The notes: generated by a model not told the origin, from the letters alone. A stretch of 64,000 nucleotides of DNA from Maribacter polysiphoniae (GCF_003148665.1 NZ_QGGQ01000003.1:62001-126000); one strand, 5' to 3'. Counted from the first letter of the stretch, positions 1 to 11,521 are shown. Made by a program: numbers and translations.

Positions 1-1442
<1,442 letters not shown>

Positions 1443-1557
1443 ACTGCACATTTGGGCATATATTTGCTGACTGACTAATTCTGTATGGCGCAAGCTTTTA
1501 GGGTTATAGTGGCATATGGGATACTATTTACATATTATAATATTGATAAATAATTAA

Positions 1558-3420
1558 ATGGAAGAAAAGAAGTTAGATATTAATTCTATTATAGGCTTTG
1601 TGCTCATTTTTGGGATACTTATTTTTATGTTTTACCAAAACAGGCCGACTCCCGAAGAACTAGCTGCCCAAAAAGCAAAGCAGGAACAGGTGGCAGCCCA
1701 AGAAAAGGAAGACGAAACACCATTAATGACGGAGGAAGAGGCTCCCCTAGCCATAAATCTTCAGGATTCCACGGCCATTGCCAATTATAAAGGCGCCATT
1801 GGTGCCTTTGGTTATACCACTCCTACTGAAGGTATTACTACTTTGGAGAATGAATTGGTTACCCTTAAGATAGACAATAAAGGGGGTGGGATTGTAGAGG
1901 CCAAAATGCGGAATTTTGTAACCTTTGATTCCGTTCCGGTATATTTGGTTAAGGATGGTAATGCTTCTTTCGGATTGAATTTTACAACATCTGATAATCG
2001 CGTACTCAACACGAGGGATCTTTACTTTGAACCATCGATGGATAATAATGGGGAAAACCAAGTGCTATCCATGAAGGCCAAGGTTGGGCCCGACAAATAT
2101 TTGGAGTATCGCTATGAAATGAAACCGAATGATTATTTGGTCGATTTTACGATTCGTTCCCAGGGATTGAATGGGGTTATCAATAGCAGTAAGCCTGTTC
2201 AGTTGGAATGGAAATTAAAAGGGATACGCCATTCGAAAAGTATCCAATATGAAAACCGATATACACGACTGACATATAGCCATGAAGACGGAAAAATCAG
2301 TAAACTCTCCGAAGGGAAGGATGATGAAGAGACTGAAACGGATGTAAAATGGTTATCGTACCGTCAGCATTTCTTCAGTTCTATCCTTGCCACTGAAGAG
2401 CACTTTAAAAAAGCCGAATTGTCTTCCCAGAACTTGGTCGAGGAAGAAAGTAGAACATTCGGTTTTACCAAGGTCTTTGGTGCTAAGATGCCAATGGAGG
2501 TGAATGGGGGAGAACTTTCCCAAAATATGCATTGGTACTACGGTCCTACCGATGTTGATGTCTTAAAACATTATGAGGAATTGGGTCTTGAGGATTCCAT
2601 TCCTTTTGGTTGGGGTATATTCGGATGGATCAATAGGTATGTGTTTACGCCTTTCTATTCGTTCCTAAGCACCTACTTTCCTTATGGTATTGCCATTGTG
2701 ATAATGACCATTTTGGTTCGTTTGGCCATGTCACCGGTAACGTACAAGTCGTATTTGTCCCAGGCTAAAATGAAGGTGTTGAAACCTGAGATTACCGAAC
2801 TGGGTGAAAAGTACAAGGATAATGCCATGAAAAAGCAGCAAGAGACTATGAAGCTTTATAACAAGGCAGGGGTAAGTCCTATGAGTGGTTGTGTGCCTGC
2901 ATTCTTGCAAATGCCGATATTCTATGCGTTGTTCATGTTCTTCCCAACGTCATTTGCATTGCGTCAAAAATCGTTCCTATGGGCAGATGACCTTTCTTCA
3001 TTTGATACTATTTATCAATTCCCGGAAGGTTTTTCAATCCCATTTTATGGAGACCATATAAGTTTGTTCCCTATTTTAGCCTCTATTGCCATCTTCTTTT
3101 ATATGATGATGACCACAGGGCAGAATATGCCGCAACAACCAGGAATGCCCAACATGAAATTTATCATGTACTTAATGCCGTTTATGATGTTGTTCTTCTT
3201 TAACAACTATGCGAGTGGTTTGAGTTTGTACTATTTTGTATCGAATTTGATCACCATCGGTATTATGCTCGTCATTAAGAAATTTATTCTGGACGACAAT
3301 AAGATACATGCCCAGATCCAAGAGAATAAGCAGAAGCCCAAAAAGGAGAATAAATTTCAGCGTAAGATGCGTGAAATGATGGAGCAGGCGGAAGAGCAGA
3401 AAAAAACAGGTAAAAAATAA
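1558..3420 (+). CDS. yidC: Membrane protein insertase YidC
   Basis: YidC inserts and folds inner-membrane proteins, alone or with the Sec translocon. The 620-residue length suits the Gram-negative form. There is an N-terminal membrane anchor (residues 10-26), a large periplasmic beta domain (about 60-340), and the conserved five-helix C-terminal domain starting near 365 with the hallmark segment around LVRLAMSPVTYKS. A highly basic tail (QRKMREMMEQ and lysine-rich end) is typical of ribosome-contacting C termini. It follows pyrG, and a strong terminator hairpin lies 70 bp downstream. Start chosen at the only ATG ahead of the first membrane helix. Confidence 0.97.
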   Translation: MEEKKLDINSIIGFVLIFGILIFMFYQNRPTPEELAAQKAKQEQVAAQEKEDETPLMTEEEAPLAINLQDSTAIANYKGAIGAFGYTTPTEGITTLENELVTLKIDNKGGGIVEAKMRNFVTFDSVPVYLVKDGNASFGLNFTTSDNRVLNTRDLYFEPSMDNNGENQVLSMKAKVGPDKYLEYRYEMKPNDYLVDFTIRSQGLNGVINSSKPVQLEWKLKGIRHSKSIQYENRYTRLTYSHEDGKISKLSEGKDDEETETDVKWLSYRQHFFSSILATEEHFKKAELSSQNLVEEESRTFGFTKVFGAKMPMEVNGGELSQNMHWYYGPTDVDVLKHYEELGLEDSIPFGWGIFGWINRYVFTPFYSFLSTYFPYGIAIVIMTILVRLAMSPVTYKSYLSQAKMKVLKPEITELGEKYKDNAMKKQQETMKLYNKAGVSPMSGCVPAFLQMPIFYALFMFFPTSFALRQKSFLWADDLSSFDTIYQFPEGFSIPFYGDHISLFPILASIAIFFYMMMTTGQNMPQQPGMPNMKFIMYLMPFMMLFFFNNYASGLSLYYFVSNLITIGIMLVIKKFILDDNKIHAQIQENKQKPKKENKFQRKMREMMEQAEEQKKTGKK

Positions 3421-3491
3421 CTGTTGATTCAAAATATTCGCGGCACCGCAACTTCCCTTTCAATATAGGGATGGAGAATAGACCAAAAACA

Positions 3492-3520
3492 AAAAGCCCT
3501 GACATTACGTCGGGGCTTTT
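3492..3520 (+). terminator. Rho-independent terminator after yidC
   Basis: A 12-bp stem (AAAAGCCCTGAC pairing with GTCGGGGCTTTT, one G-U pair) with a 5-nt loop, ending in a T run. It sits 70 bp beyond the yidC stop codon. Confidence 0.8.
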
Positions 3521-3946
3521 AGCATTCAATTGATTTAGTTTGGTAAGATTTGGGATTACAAATATGGAGCATATTGTTAGTTTACAGAATAAAAAGTTGT
3601 AAAGCGTCAAGTTTTGTATGTTAAAGGATCTTGTGGTGTTGTTTGTTGATTTGCTTGGTTCCTTTGAAGCGCTGTACACCATAAAAAAACTTCCAAGTCC
3701 AAACTTGAAGTATGTTCAAATTTAAAACGAGGAAGTTCTGAAATAACCAATAATCAATCACAAACAAAAAATACCTGACTAATGGACTTAAAGCGATTAA
3801 AGCTAATGTTAAAGTTGGATTTTAGTCCTGACGGTCATTGTATTATCCTTTTCTTTCAATTAGATATAACCGTTATCAAAACATTCAATTTTTTGGAGAC
3901 CATGAATCTTGAACTTGAATGTTTGTTTTTAAAAGCCTATAAAGAA
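3521..3946. other. Intergenic, no supported gene
   Basis: About 430 bp of AT-rich sequence between the yidC terminator and the fasciclin gene terminator. A 64-codon frame (3782-3976) overlaps the downstream hairpin and has no recognisable composition; I do not regard it as a gene. No promoter or RNA motif was recognised. Confidence 0.5.
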
Positions 3947-3973
3947 GGAAAAGCCGTTCATCACGGCTTTTCC
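3947..3973 (-). terminator. Hairpin terminator of the fasciclin gene
   Basis: Perfect 10-bp stem GGAAAAGCCG / CGGCTTTTCC with a 7-nt loop, 20 bp beyond the stop codon of the minus-strand fasciclin gene, followed on that strand by a T-rich stretch. Confidence 0.7.
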
Positions 3974-3992
3974 TAATTACACAATAGCTTGT

Positions 3993-5900
3993 TTAGTTCA
4001 TTGTATCTGGCAACATGACTTTGTTCAAGACATGGATTACACCGTTATTGGCTTGTACATCGACAGCGATGATTCCGATATCGGAATTTCCAGCACCATC
4101 GGTTACATCTGCTATATGGTCTCCCGTACCTGGAAGCGTTATGGTCATACTATCCCCTTCCAATGTTGTGGCCATAGTATCTCCATCTGCAGTGAGGTCT
4201 GTAGATCGTACATTGGCGCCGGCTACCACATGATGTAATAATACTTGCGTCAATACGTCTTCCCCAGGAATTTCAGCCAAGGCTTCAAATGCTGCGTTTG
4301 TAGGTGCGAACACTGTGAAGTCCGGATTTATTCCGTCAGTGTTTCCTCCTTCAGATCTTGAAAGGATTCCAGCGAAATCAGTTGCTGGAGTCAATTCAGT
4401 CAACGCAGTGACCAACGTTGAAAAATTTGGATCTGCAACAGCAAAAGTAACGACAGTGGGTAGGTCTATTACCGCATCAACAGCATGTATAACTCCGTTG
4501 GTTGCAACAATATCGGCTGCAGCAACAGTACTTGCCCCATTGATGGTAACCCCATCATCTGTATTGATATACATGCTTAGGTTGTCTCCATCGGCATTTG
4601 TTGCTGCAGTAGTAACATAGGAATTCGTTAATCCGCTAGAGAAAGCGGCTGCACCTGCAATAACATGATTGGCCAATATAGCGTTCAAATCATTGGAATT
4701 AGGATTCATAAAAGCGGTGAAAGCGGCATTTACAGGAGCAAAAACCGTAAAATCAGTTTCAGAATCGGAAAGCAAGGTTGTGAAGGTTGTATTGCCATCC
4801 ATAGTCAATGCGCCAACAAGTTCGCTCAAATTGGGGTTGGCCACAGCGTGATCCACGATATTGGGTAAACCAATAACTGCATCCACAATATGTACAACGC
4901 CGTTAATCGCTTTGTTGTCTGGTGCCGTAACATTGGAAACGCCATTCAAGGTAACGCTATTTGATAGATCTACTAGCATACTCAAATTATTACCACCTAC
5001 ACCTGCGGTGGATAAGGTAGAAATATACCCAGCGGTTAAGTCCGTTGAGAAATTTGCGCCACTGACCACATGGTTCAATAATACTTGGGTCAATACATCA
5101 ACAGGTACATCACTTAAACTAGCAAAACCATTGTCCGACAGGAAGGTTGCAAAGGCATCATCCGTTGGGGCGAAAACCGTAAAAGGTCCTTCACCGGCCA
5201 GTACAGCGGGTAAATCCCCGTCCGCTGCCTGTAAGGCGGCTACCAGATTACTTAAGGTAGGCGTCGCAATTGCCAAATCGGTGATCGATGATAGTAATAT
5301 GTCACTCAAGGCATCAATAGCAGCCTGGGGTAAGAGAATCTTATCTATAAGATGGATGATTCCATTGGTGGTTTCCACGTCAGCCAAAGTGACTTGGGCC
5401 GCTTCACCGGCAGCATCGGTAAAATAAACCCCTCCACTTATACTAACGGTAAGGTCTTCCCCCTGTACCGTGGTTATAACCTGCCCTTCGGTCAAGGCAC
5501 TGGAAGTGACTGCTGCACCACCCACTACGTGATATGTGAGAACAGTTGCCAAGAGGTTTTGTAATTGTTCCGTATTGAAGTCATCGAGGGAGTCAAAACC
5601 ATCCAAACGTGCTAGTAAATCAGTGAAAGCATCATTTGTGGGAGCCAAAACAGTGAAATTTGTTGTTTCATCACTAAGGGTGGAAATCAGGTTGTTGGAA
5701 GCACTTTCATCAGCTTTTGCCAATGCAGCTACAAGACTACTGACACTTTCTGTGTCTTGGGCAGTTTCAACAATGTTCAATTCAACCATCATTGGGTCAG
5801 CTTCCATTTGGTCAGGACCATTGTCATCATCATCAGAACAGGATAGTACGAATGTTGCCATCAGCAACAAGAAGAATCGATTAAGGATTTTTGTTTTCAT
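3993..5900 (-). CDS. Lipoprotein with four fasciclin (FAS1) domains
   Basis: Surface lipoprotein of 635 residues, probably adhesive or matrix-binding. It has a signal peptide and lipobox (ATFVLSC, Cys about 21), then an acidic linker rich in Asp. Four FAS1 domains follow at about 45-195, 200-355, 355-490 and 490-633. Each shows the family H1/H2 signatures: an FTVxAPxNxAF segment, a central HHV/NHV(V/I)xGA motif, and a closing NGV(I/V)HxxDxV. FAS1 proteins mediate cell adhesion or glycan binding in other organisms; the ligand here is unknown. It is transcribed alone, with a terminator hairpin downstream and about 200 bp of AT-rich leader upstream. Confidence 0.9.
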   Translation of the reverse strand: MKTKILNRFFLLLMATFVLSCSDDDDNGPDQMEADPMMVELNIVETAQDTESVSSLVAALAKADESASNNLISTLSDETTNFTVLAPTNDAFTDLLARLDGFDSLDDFNTEQLQNLLATVLTYHVVGGAAVTSSALTEGQVITTVQGEDLTVSISGGVYFTDAAGEAAQVTLADVETTNGIIHLIDKILLPQAAIDALSDILLSSITDLAIATPTLSNLVAALQAADGDLPAVLAGEGPFTVFAPTDDAFATFLSDNGFASLSDVPVDVLTQVLLNHVVSGANFSTDLTAGYISTLSTAGVGGNNLSMLVDLSNSVTLNGVSNVTAPDNKAINGVVHIVDAVIGLPNIVDHAVANPNLSELVGALTMDGNTTFTTLLSDSETDFTVFAPVNAAFTAFMNPNSNDLNAILANHVIAGAAAFSSGLTNSYVTTAATNADGDNLSMYINTDDGVTINGASTVAAADIVATNGVIHAVDAVIDLPTVVTFAVADPNFSTLVTALTELTPATDFAGILSRSEGGNTDGINPDFTVFAPTNAAFEALAEIPGEDVLTQVLLHHVVAGANVRSTDLTADGDTMATTLEGDSMTITLPGTGDHIADVTDGAGNSDIGIIAVDVQANNGVIHVLNKVMLPDTMN

Positions 5901-6049
5901 CTCTAGAAGTTTTAAAGGTTACGATTAATATTGTTTAATATATTTATTTAAAAGTTGAACAATAATACAAAAGATTCTGTTTTGTTTAATGAATATTGTA
6001 AAAAGTTTAACAAAATATTTTTTATATCGAAGAAGGATGAACCTTGATT

Positions 6050-6082
6050 TTGGGAGTGCAAGCCCTAAATTCGTATTTTTGT
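6050..6082 (+). promoter_or_regulatory. Bacteroidota-type promoter of mnmA
   Basis: TTTG at 6050-6053 and TATTTTTG at 6075-6082, separated by 21 bp, match the Bacteroidota sigma-factor consensus (TTTG / TAnnTTTG). The -7 element ends 17 bp before the mnmA start codon, so the leader would be very short. Confidence 0.6.
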
Positions 6083-6099
6083 AGTCTTTTTTAATAACT

Positions 6100-7290
6100 A
6101 TGGAAAAAGTAGTAATAGGACTTTCTGGTGGAGTGGATTCAAGTGTGGCGGCTTATCTTTTAAAGGAGCAAGGGTATGACGTTATTGGCCTATTTATGAA
6201 GAATTGGCACGATGATTCCGTTACCATTTCTGAAGAATGTCCATGGTTGGAGGATAGTAATGATGCCTTGATCGTTGCTGAAAAATTGGGTATTCCTTTT
6301 CAAACGGTTGATTTGAGTGAGGAATACAAGGAACGTATTGTGGATTATATGTTCGACGAATACGAGAAAGGGAGGACTCCAAATCCCGATGTTCTTTGTA
6401 ACCGTGAAATCAAATTCGACGTTTTTATGAAGATCGCGATGCAATTGGGGGCCGATTATGTCGCTACCGGGCATTATTGTCGAAAGGGGTCGTTCACAAA
6501 TGAAAACGGGGAAGATACCTTTCAACTCTTATCGGGATTGGATGGTAATAAGGACCAGTCCTATTTTTTATGCCAACTTTCCCAAGAACAATTATCAAAA
6601 ACATTGTTCCCGATAGGGGAACTGACCAAACCTGAAGTACGTAAAATCGCTGCGGATAATGGATTGATCACAGCGGATAAGAAAGATTCCCAAGGACTTT
6701 GCTTTATCGGTAAGGTTCGATTGCCTGATTTTCTTCAGCAGAAACTGAAACCTAAAAAGGGGGTTATCGTTGAGGTAGCCGAAAATTTTGGCCAATATCA
6801 GGGGCAGATACCTGAATTTGGCAGTAAGGAGGAGGAGCTTGCCTATTTTTCTAAAAAACCAAGCTATGCCGTTGAAGATGGAAAAGTGGTAGGGGAACAT
6901 CAGGGCGCTCATTATTTTACCAAAGGACAGCGAAAAGGATTGGATGTAGGCGGAACCAAAGAACCATTATATGTCATTGAGACCGATGTCAATGAAAATG
7001 TCATTTATACCGGTCAAGGAAAATCCCATCCGGGATTGTATCGTAGGACCCTATTTGTGTCCAATGATGAGTTGCATTGGATACGCACTGATTTAGCCTT
7101 GAACATCGGGGAGACCATGGAGGTTATGGCCAGAATACGTTATCGACAACCTTTGCAAAAGGCAACCTTGTATAAGGTCGGGAATGGACTTTATGTTGAT
7201 TTTGAGGATAAGCAATCCGCCATTACCGAAGGACAGTTTGTGGCCTGGTATGTTGGGGATGAATTGTTGGGCTCAGGGGTTATTTCTTAA
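6100..7290 (+). CDS. mnmA: tRNA-specific 2-thiouridylase MnmA
   Basis: MnmA thiolates uridine 34 of the Glu, Gln and Lys tRNAs, using ATP and sulfur relayed from cysteine desulfurase. The 396-residue protein opens with the PP-loop [15 protein letters not shown]. The first active cysteine lies in [13 protein letters not shown] (about residue 105) and the second in [12 protein letters not shown] (about residue 205). The C-terminal beta-barrel domains follow, with the HxGxHxxTxGQRKGL-like region near [18 protein letters not shown] good promoter lies immediately upstream. The next gene on the strand begins 51 bp downstream and may be co-transcribed. Confidence 0.96.
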   Translation: MEKVVIGLSGGVDSSVAAYLLKEQGYDVIGLFMKNWHDDSVTISEECPWLEDSNDALIVAEKLGIPFQTVDLSEEYKERIVDYMFDEYEKGRTPNPDVLCNREIKFDVFMKIAMQLGADYVATGHYCRKGSFTNENGEDTFQLLSGLDGNKDQSYFLCQLSQEQLSKTLFPIGELTKPEVRKIAADNGLITADKKDSQGLCFIGKVRLPDFLQQKLKPKKGVIVEVAENFGQYQGQIPEFGSKEEELAYFSKKPSYAVEDGKVVGEHQGAHYFTKGQRKGLDVGGTKEPLYVIETDVNENVIYTGQGKSHPGLYRRTLFVSNDELHWIRTDLALNIGETMEVMARIRYRQPLQKATLYKVGNGLYVDFEDKQSAITEGQFVAWYVGDELLGSGVIS

Positions 7291-7341
7291 TTTATCTTGT
7301 GACTCGGTCGAAGTCAGGAGTCTTGAACATACAGTATTATT

Positions 7342-8283
7342 ATGGAAAATAGGATTACACAGCTTTTCGGAATTAAATATCCCATTATTCAGGCCGGAAT
7401 GGTTTGGGCCAGTGGTTGGCGTTTGGCTTCTGCCGTTTCCAATGCGGGCGGTTTAGGGCTTATTGGGGCAGGAAGCATGTATCCTGAAGTTTTACGGGAA
7501 CATATTCAAAAATGCCAGAAAGCAACGGATCAACCTTTTGGGGTGAATATTCCCATGTTGTATCCTGATGTTGATAAGCTTATGGCACTCATCATAGAGA
7601 TGGGGGTCAAGATCGTTTTTACGGCCGCAGGAAATCCGAAGACATGGACGGGGCATTTAAAGGAAAATGGCATCACCGTGGTACATGTGGTCAGTAGTGT
7701 CAAATTTGCTCTTAAGGCGCAAGAGGCTGGGGTAGATGCTATTGTTGCCGAAGGTTTTGAAGCTGGCGGACATAATGGGAGGGATGAGACCACCACGCTT
7801 GTGCTAATTCCTGCCGTACGGGAAAAAATAAACATTCCACTTATTGCCGCTGGCGGTATTGCTACGGGTAAGGCCATGTTGGCGGCTATGGTATTGGGGG
7901 CCGATGGGGTACAGATCGGAAGCCGTTTCGTCGCTAGTGAAGAGGCGTCATCCCATGAATTGTTCAAGCAACGCGTGGTTGAGGCCGGGGAAGGTGATAC
8001 CCAGCTCACCCTTAAGGAATTGACACCGGTACGACTGATCAAGAATAAATTCTACCATGATGTACAGAAGGCATACGAAAATGGGGCAACCAAAGAGCAA
8101 TTGAAAGCACTGTTAGGTAGGGCAAGGGCCAAGAAAGGGATGTTTGAAGGGGATATGGAGGAAGGTGAATTGGAAATTGGTCAGGTATCGGCCTTGATCC
8201 AAGGAATAAAACCCGCTGATGAAATCGTCGCTGAATTGGTCAGGGAATTCGAGGCGGGCAAAAAGATGGTTTCCATGCTGTAG
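7342..8283 (+). CDS. Nitronate monooxygenase / FabK-like flavoprotein
   Basis: FMN-dependent TIM-barrel enzyme of 313 residues in the nitronate monooxygenase (2-nitropropane dioxygenase) family, which also contains FabK enoyl-ACP reductases. Visible family motifs are the N-terminal IIQAGMVWASG and SNAGGLGLIGAGS, the central EGFEAGGHNG segment with its conserved histidine, and the FMN phosphate-binding IAAGGIATGKA and LGADGVQIGSRF loops. The substrate cannot be decided from sequence: nitronate detoxification and enoyl reduction are both possible. It lies 51 bp after mnmA and probably shares its promoter. Confidence 0.85.
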   Translation: MENRITQLFGIKYPIIQAGMVWASGWRLASAVSNAGGLGLIGAGSMYPEVLREHIQKCQKATDQPFGVNIPMLYPDVDKLMALIIEMGVKIVFTAAGNPKTWTGHLKENGITVVHVVSSVKFALKAQEAGVDAIVAEGFEAGGHNGRDETTTLVLIPAVREKINIPLIAAGGIATGKAMLAAMVLGADGVQIGSRFVASEEASSHELFKQRVVEAGEGDTQLTLKELTPVRLIKNKFYHDVQKAYENGATKEQLKALLGRARAKKGMFEGDMEEGELEIGQVSALIQGIKPADEIVAELVREFEAGKKMVSML

Positions 8284-8398
8284 CAGTATTTCCTTTAGGT
8301 CGAATGGCATACTTCTAAAATTGTTTAATATCCAATAAATACCAGTGATATTTTGGTAATGAAATTCTCAGTTTTGGTTTTCATGGGTTTTGTTTTAT

Positions 8399-9892
8399 TT
8401 AAATTGTGTGGGGTTCTTGATGGATTCTGTTTCCTTCATGGACCACAATTTCAATGATCGCTTTGATATCTTTTTGTGAAGTTCTAAAATTTACAATACA
8501 GGCCCTTAAACAATAGAGTTCGTTAATGATGGCATTGGATAGAAAGACTTCACCCCCTTTTTGGAGCGTATCCAATAATTTTTCATTCAAGGTGTTGAGA
8601 TAGGTTATTCGTTCCTTTTGGTTATTTGGAAGTCCCTTTTTAGGGACAAATCTGAAGGTTGCAATACTTAAATTCTGGGTTATGGCTTCCAAATCAGGAT
8701 GATTCTTGGCGTGTTCAAATAACGATTCCGATAATGCGATATCTTCACTTATCATTTTTTGATAGCCCTGTCTGCCCACTTGTTGTAGTGCCATCCAAAC
8801 CTTCAAAGCCCTAAATCCCCTTGAGTTTTGGAGTCCATACTCATAAAAATTCATCGATTTACCTTCCTCATCCTTACTGAAATTGTAGTACTCCGGATGC
8901 GAACTATAGGTGTCTGTCAGGTGCTTGGGGTTTTTAACCAATGTACAACCGGCTTCTAACGGTGCATACAACCATTTGTGGGGGTCAAGTGCAATGGAAT
9001 CTGCTTCCTCAATCCCCTCGAAAAGACTTTTTAATCCAGGGATAATGGCTGCAGGTGCGCCATAAGCGCCATCAATATGAAACCAAAGATCATGGGCTTT
9101 GCAAAGGGAAGCAATTTCCGTTAGATTATCCACGACGCCGGTACTTACATCCCCTGCTGTTCCTATTACCATAAAGGGTTGGTTGCCATCTTTTAGATCT
9201 TGCCTTATGGTCTGGGACAGTATTTCATTGTTCATTTTATTGTTTGTATCGGTAGGAATCCATCGTATTGATTTGGACCCATGACCAAAGAGTATGGCTG
9301 CTTTTTCGACCCATGTATGCGTTGTTTTGGAACAATAGGCTATCAATTTTGCATTGGAGTTCAACAATCCATTCTCTTTTAAATTACTGGGGCCTTTGGC
9401 AGTTCTTGCGGCCAAAAACGCGGTGAAATTGGCCATATTTCCACCACTAACCAAAATTCCGCCGTAGCTTGGTGATACCCCGATAAATTCTGCCAGCCAT
9501 TTTATGGTTTGCTTTTCGATTTCGGTGGCCATGGGGCTCAGTATCTGTGCACCGACATTTTGATTGACAGCCGATGCCAACATATCGGCCAGGACACCGA
9601 TCGGGGCAGGGGATGAGGTAATATATCCCATGAATTTAGGATGGCCATTGAATAAGGAATGATTGAGCAACAAATCGGAGGCTCTTGTTACTATCTCCTC
9701 GGTAGGGGTAGCATGCTCCGGTAAAGTTGACGTGCCCAAAATATCCTGTAATTGAATAGGGGATTCACCTTTTGTTACCGGGTAATTCTCAATATCGTCA
9801 TAAAATTGGGCAATGGTATCAATCAGTCGATATCCAATCTGTTTAAATTCCTCTTTGTCGATGGCAATTGGTGTTTCCCCCTTTTTTCTCAT
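8399..9892 (-). CDS. Pyridoxal-phosphate-dependent amino-acid decarboxylase
   Basis: Group II decarboxylase of 497 residues (aromatic-L-amino-acid, glutamate and related decarboxylases). The PLP lysine is in the family motif ALDPHKWLYAPLEAG, about residue 305, and the cofactor-stacking histidine lies in WFHIDGAYGAP. N-terminal motifs such as HPKFMGYITSSPAP and the LVSGGNMANFTAF substrate region are also conserved. The product could be an aromatic amine, tyramine or similar; the sequence does not settle it. It is the last gene of a minus-strand run with a 30-bp gap to the cupin gene upstream, and its genomic partners (cupin, DUF4242 relic, sulfur genes) give no direct substrate clue. Confidence 0.88.
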   Translation of the reverse strand: MRKKGETPIAIDKEEFKQIGYRLIDTIAQFYDDIENYPVTKGESPIQLQDILGTSTLPEHATPTEEIVTRASDLLLNHSLFNGHPKFMGYITSSPAPIGVLADMLASAVNQNVGAQILSPMATEIEKQTIKWLAEFIGVSPSYGGILVSGGNMANFTAFLAARTAKGPSNLKENGLLNSNAKLIAYCSKTTHTWVEKAAILFGHGSKSIRWIPTDTNNKMNNEILSQTIRQDLKDGNQPFMVIGTAGDVSTGVVDNLTEIASLCKAHDLWFHIDGAYGAPAAIIPGLKSLFEGIEEADSIALDPHKWLYAPLEAGCTLVKNPKHLTDTYSSHPEYYNFSKDEEGKSMNFYEYGLQNSRGFRALKVWMALQQVGRQGYQKMISEDIALSESLFEHAKNHPDLEAITQNLSIATFRFVPKKGLPNNQKERITYLNTLNEKLLDTLQKGGEVFLSNAIINELYCLRACIVNFRTSQKDIKAIIEIVVHEGNRIHQEPHTI

Positions 9893-9922
9893 AAAACTGG
9901 CATTAATGATTTATAATGGTTG

Positions 9923-10300
9923 TTATTCCGATAATTCGGCCATTCTTTTACCTACATGGGCGAGCACATCGTTCATTTCCTTTGTCGGACTGAACTCAAG
10001 GAATTTAAGATCTTCCTTTACGATGCCCGTATGGCCCGCAGGCCAATAATAGACGTCCCCAGCGCTGACCAATTCTTCTTTTCCGTCGTCATAAAAGATC
10101 AGCATTTTCCCTTCGATAACATAACCCCAATGCGGGCAATGGCAACTGTCGTTTGCCAATCCTTTCAATAAAGGCCTAAAATCAGTACCTGCCGGTAATT
10201 CATTGTAGCCAAGGGTTAGCCCTCCACAATCTGCTTGCGCGCGCATGATCATATTTGGCGCTTGCATGGTAATCGGTAAATCTTCTTTTTTGATTTTCAT
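9923..10300 (-). CDS. Small cupin-domain protein
   Basis: Single-domain cupin of 125 residues with no signal peptide. The barrel carries a CHCPHWGYVIEGKM motif (about 72-85) and a second DVYYWPAGHTG motif (about 101-111). These provide the His and Glu residues expected to bind a metal, though two extra cysteines precede the usual first histidine. Such proteins act as small dioxygenases, isomerases or sensors; the substrate is unknown. It lies between the decarboxylase (30 bp) and the DUF4242 relic (53 bp) and is probably in the same transcript. Confidence 0.75.
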   Translation of the reverse strand: MKIKKEDLPITMQAPNMIMRAQADCGGLTLGYNELPAGTDFRPLLKGLANDSCHCPHWGYVIEGKMLIFYDDGKEELVSAGDVYYWPAGHTGIVKEDLKFLEFSPTKEMNDVLAHVGKRMAELSE

Positions 10301-10353
10301 GATTATTTTTTTAAGTTAAACAATTAATCACAGTAGTTGGAATACCACCACTG

Positions 10354-10673
10354 CTAAATTTTGGATATAGCCCATTCAGCCGTTGTTGGGTCAATAATGT
10401 TGGTCACTTGGCTAACTGAATTTACAGGAAACCCTCCTTGTTTGGCATGCTTACGAACCATTTCCTTGTTAGGTGCATTATAAACATAATAAACCTTGTC
10501 CGCGGTGATATAGCTATGTACCCACTGAATCTGTGGTTCCACAGTTCTTAATATCCCACATGATGTTAGTGAATGCCTTTTAATTGTTCCTAAGTCAGAT
10601 TACCTGCTCTCGGAATCTCTTTTTCAATTACATATGAATTTTGTTCTTCTGTTAAATCTTCTGGCCGAATCAT
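10354..10673 (-). pseudogene. Broken DUF4242-family gene (in-frame stop and frameshift)
   Basis: The intact 3' part (10354-10542) reads PQIQWVHSYITADKVYYVY and HAKQGGFPVNSVSQV, as in full DUF4242 proteins of about 90 residues. Upstream the coding potential continues: from the ATG at 10673 the frame gives a start MIRPEDLTEEQNSYVIEKEI then PRAGNL, where a TAG stop at 10590-10592 interrupts. The frame resumes as EQLKGI, and near 10570-10574 a one-base deletion shifts into a frame reading SLTSCGILRT that joins the 3' part. Two independent lesions make a functional product unlikely. DUF4242 proteins are small metal-binding-type proteins of uncertain role. Both lesions assume an error-free assembly. 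Confidence 0.8.
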
Positions 10674-10720
10674 TTTTTTACTGTTTTAATTTTGACATTC
10701 AACTTTTGTACAATAGGTCT

Positions 10721-11521
10721 TTAAGTAAAAACTTCCTTGTAAAAAATACCGATGGATAAAATCAATAACAACCACCCAAAATAGGTTTTAAGCTTTTCGC
10801 CCTTAATAAAGGAAGAAAAGTAAATACCCAGGAAAATACCTAAGGTTGAGATTGCTGTAAACCTTAAGAGAAAGTCCCAGTTTATTTCCAAATTCCCCAA
10901 ATCACCCAAAAAGCCGATCAATGATTTTAAAGCGATAATGAACAACGAAGTTGCCACTGCTTTCTTCATGGGTAGTTTTACCAATAAGACCAATGTGGGA
11001 ATGATCAAAAAACCACCACCAATACCAACAACACCGGTAAATAAGCCGATAAGGATACCTTGTGACACTATTAAAGGGTAATTGTACCGATTTAATCGTT
11101 TGTGATCAAGCAGCGACTTCTTTGTCCGTATCATTGAAAGAGAACAAAGCAGCATGATTAGTGCCAAAAACACCATAATCGCCATATCCTTCGTAACCGC
11201 GACATCGTATATTGTGACTATCTCCATCGGGATTATTGGAAGTATATATTTACGGACAACGTAAACAGCGATAAATGCTGGGATAGCAAAGACAATGGCT
11301 ATTTTGAAATCAACCAATCCCTTCTCCCAATTTCTTAGAGCCCCTATTGTAGAGGAAGTACCCACTACGAAGAGCGAATAGGCCGTTGTTGTAATTGGAC
11401 TGATATGGAATAGGTAGGTAAAAATGGGGATTGCGATCAGTGAACCCCCACTACCCATAAGACCCAAAACAAGCCCGACCAACAAGGCCCCTAAATAACC
11501 AAAAATCTCTATGGTTTCCAT
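10721..11521 (-). CDS. TauE/SafE-family sulfur-anion permease
   Basis: Integral membrane protein of 266 residues with about seven or eight hydrophobic segments and an internal two-fold repeat: the N-terminal GALLVGLVLGLMGSGGSLI is echoed by GLFTGVVGIGGGFLIIPTL in the second half. This is the signature of the TauE/SafE (DUF81) family, members of which move sulfite, sulfoacetate or thiosulfate. Here it follows a TsdA-like cytochrome and two DsrE-like genes, which supports a sulfur-oxyanion substrate by context. Gap to the upstream DsrE gene is 78 bp. Confidence 0.88.
   Translation of the reverse strand: METIEIFGYLGALLVGLVLGLMGSGGSLIAIPIFTYLFHISPITTTAYSLFVVGTSSTIGALRNWEKGLVDFKIAIVFAIPAFIAVYVVRKYILPIIPMEIVTIYDVAVTKDMAIMVFLALIMLLCSLSMIRTKKSLLDHKRLNRYNYPLIVSQGILIGLFTGVVGIGGGFLIIPTLVLLVKLPMKKAVATSLFIIALKSLIGFLGDLGNLEINWDFLLRFTAISTLGIFLGIYFSSFIKGEKLKTYFGWLLLILSIGIFYKEVFT

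Noticed and set aside
3782-3976. 64-codon plus-strand frame
   Set aside because: Overlaps the terminator hairpin of the fasciclin gene, and has neither recognisable domain nor plausible leader.
4015-5928. Several long plus-strand frames opposite the fasciclin gene
   Set aside because: Shadows of the repetitive Thr/Ala/Val-rich coding sequence on the minus strand.
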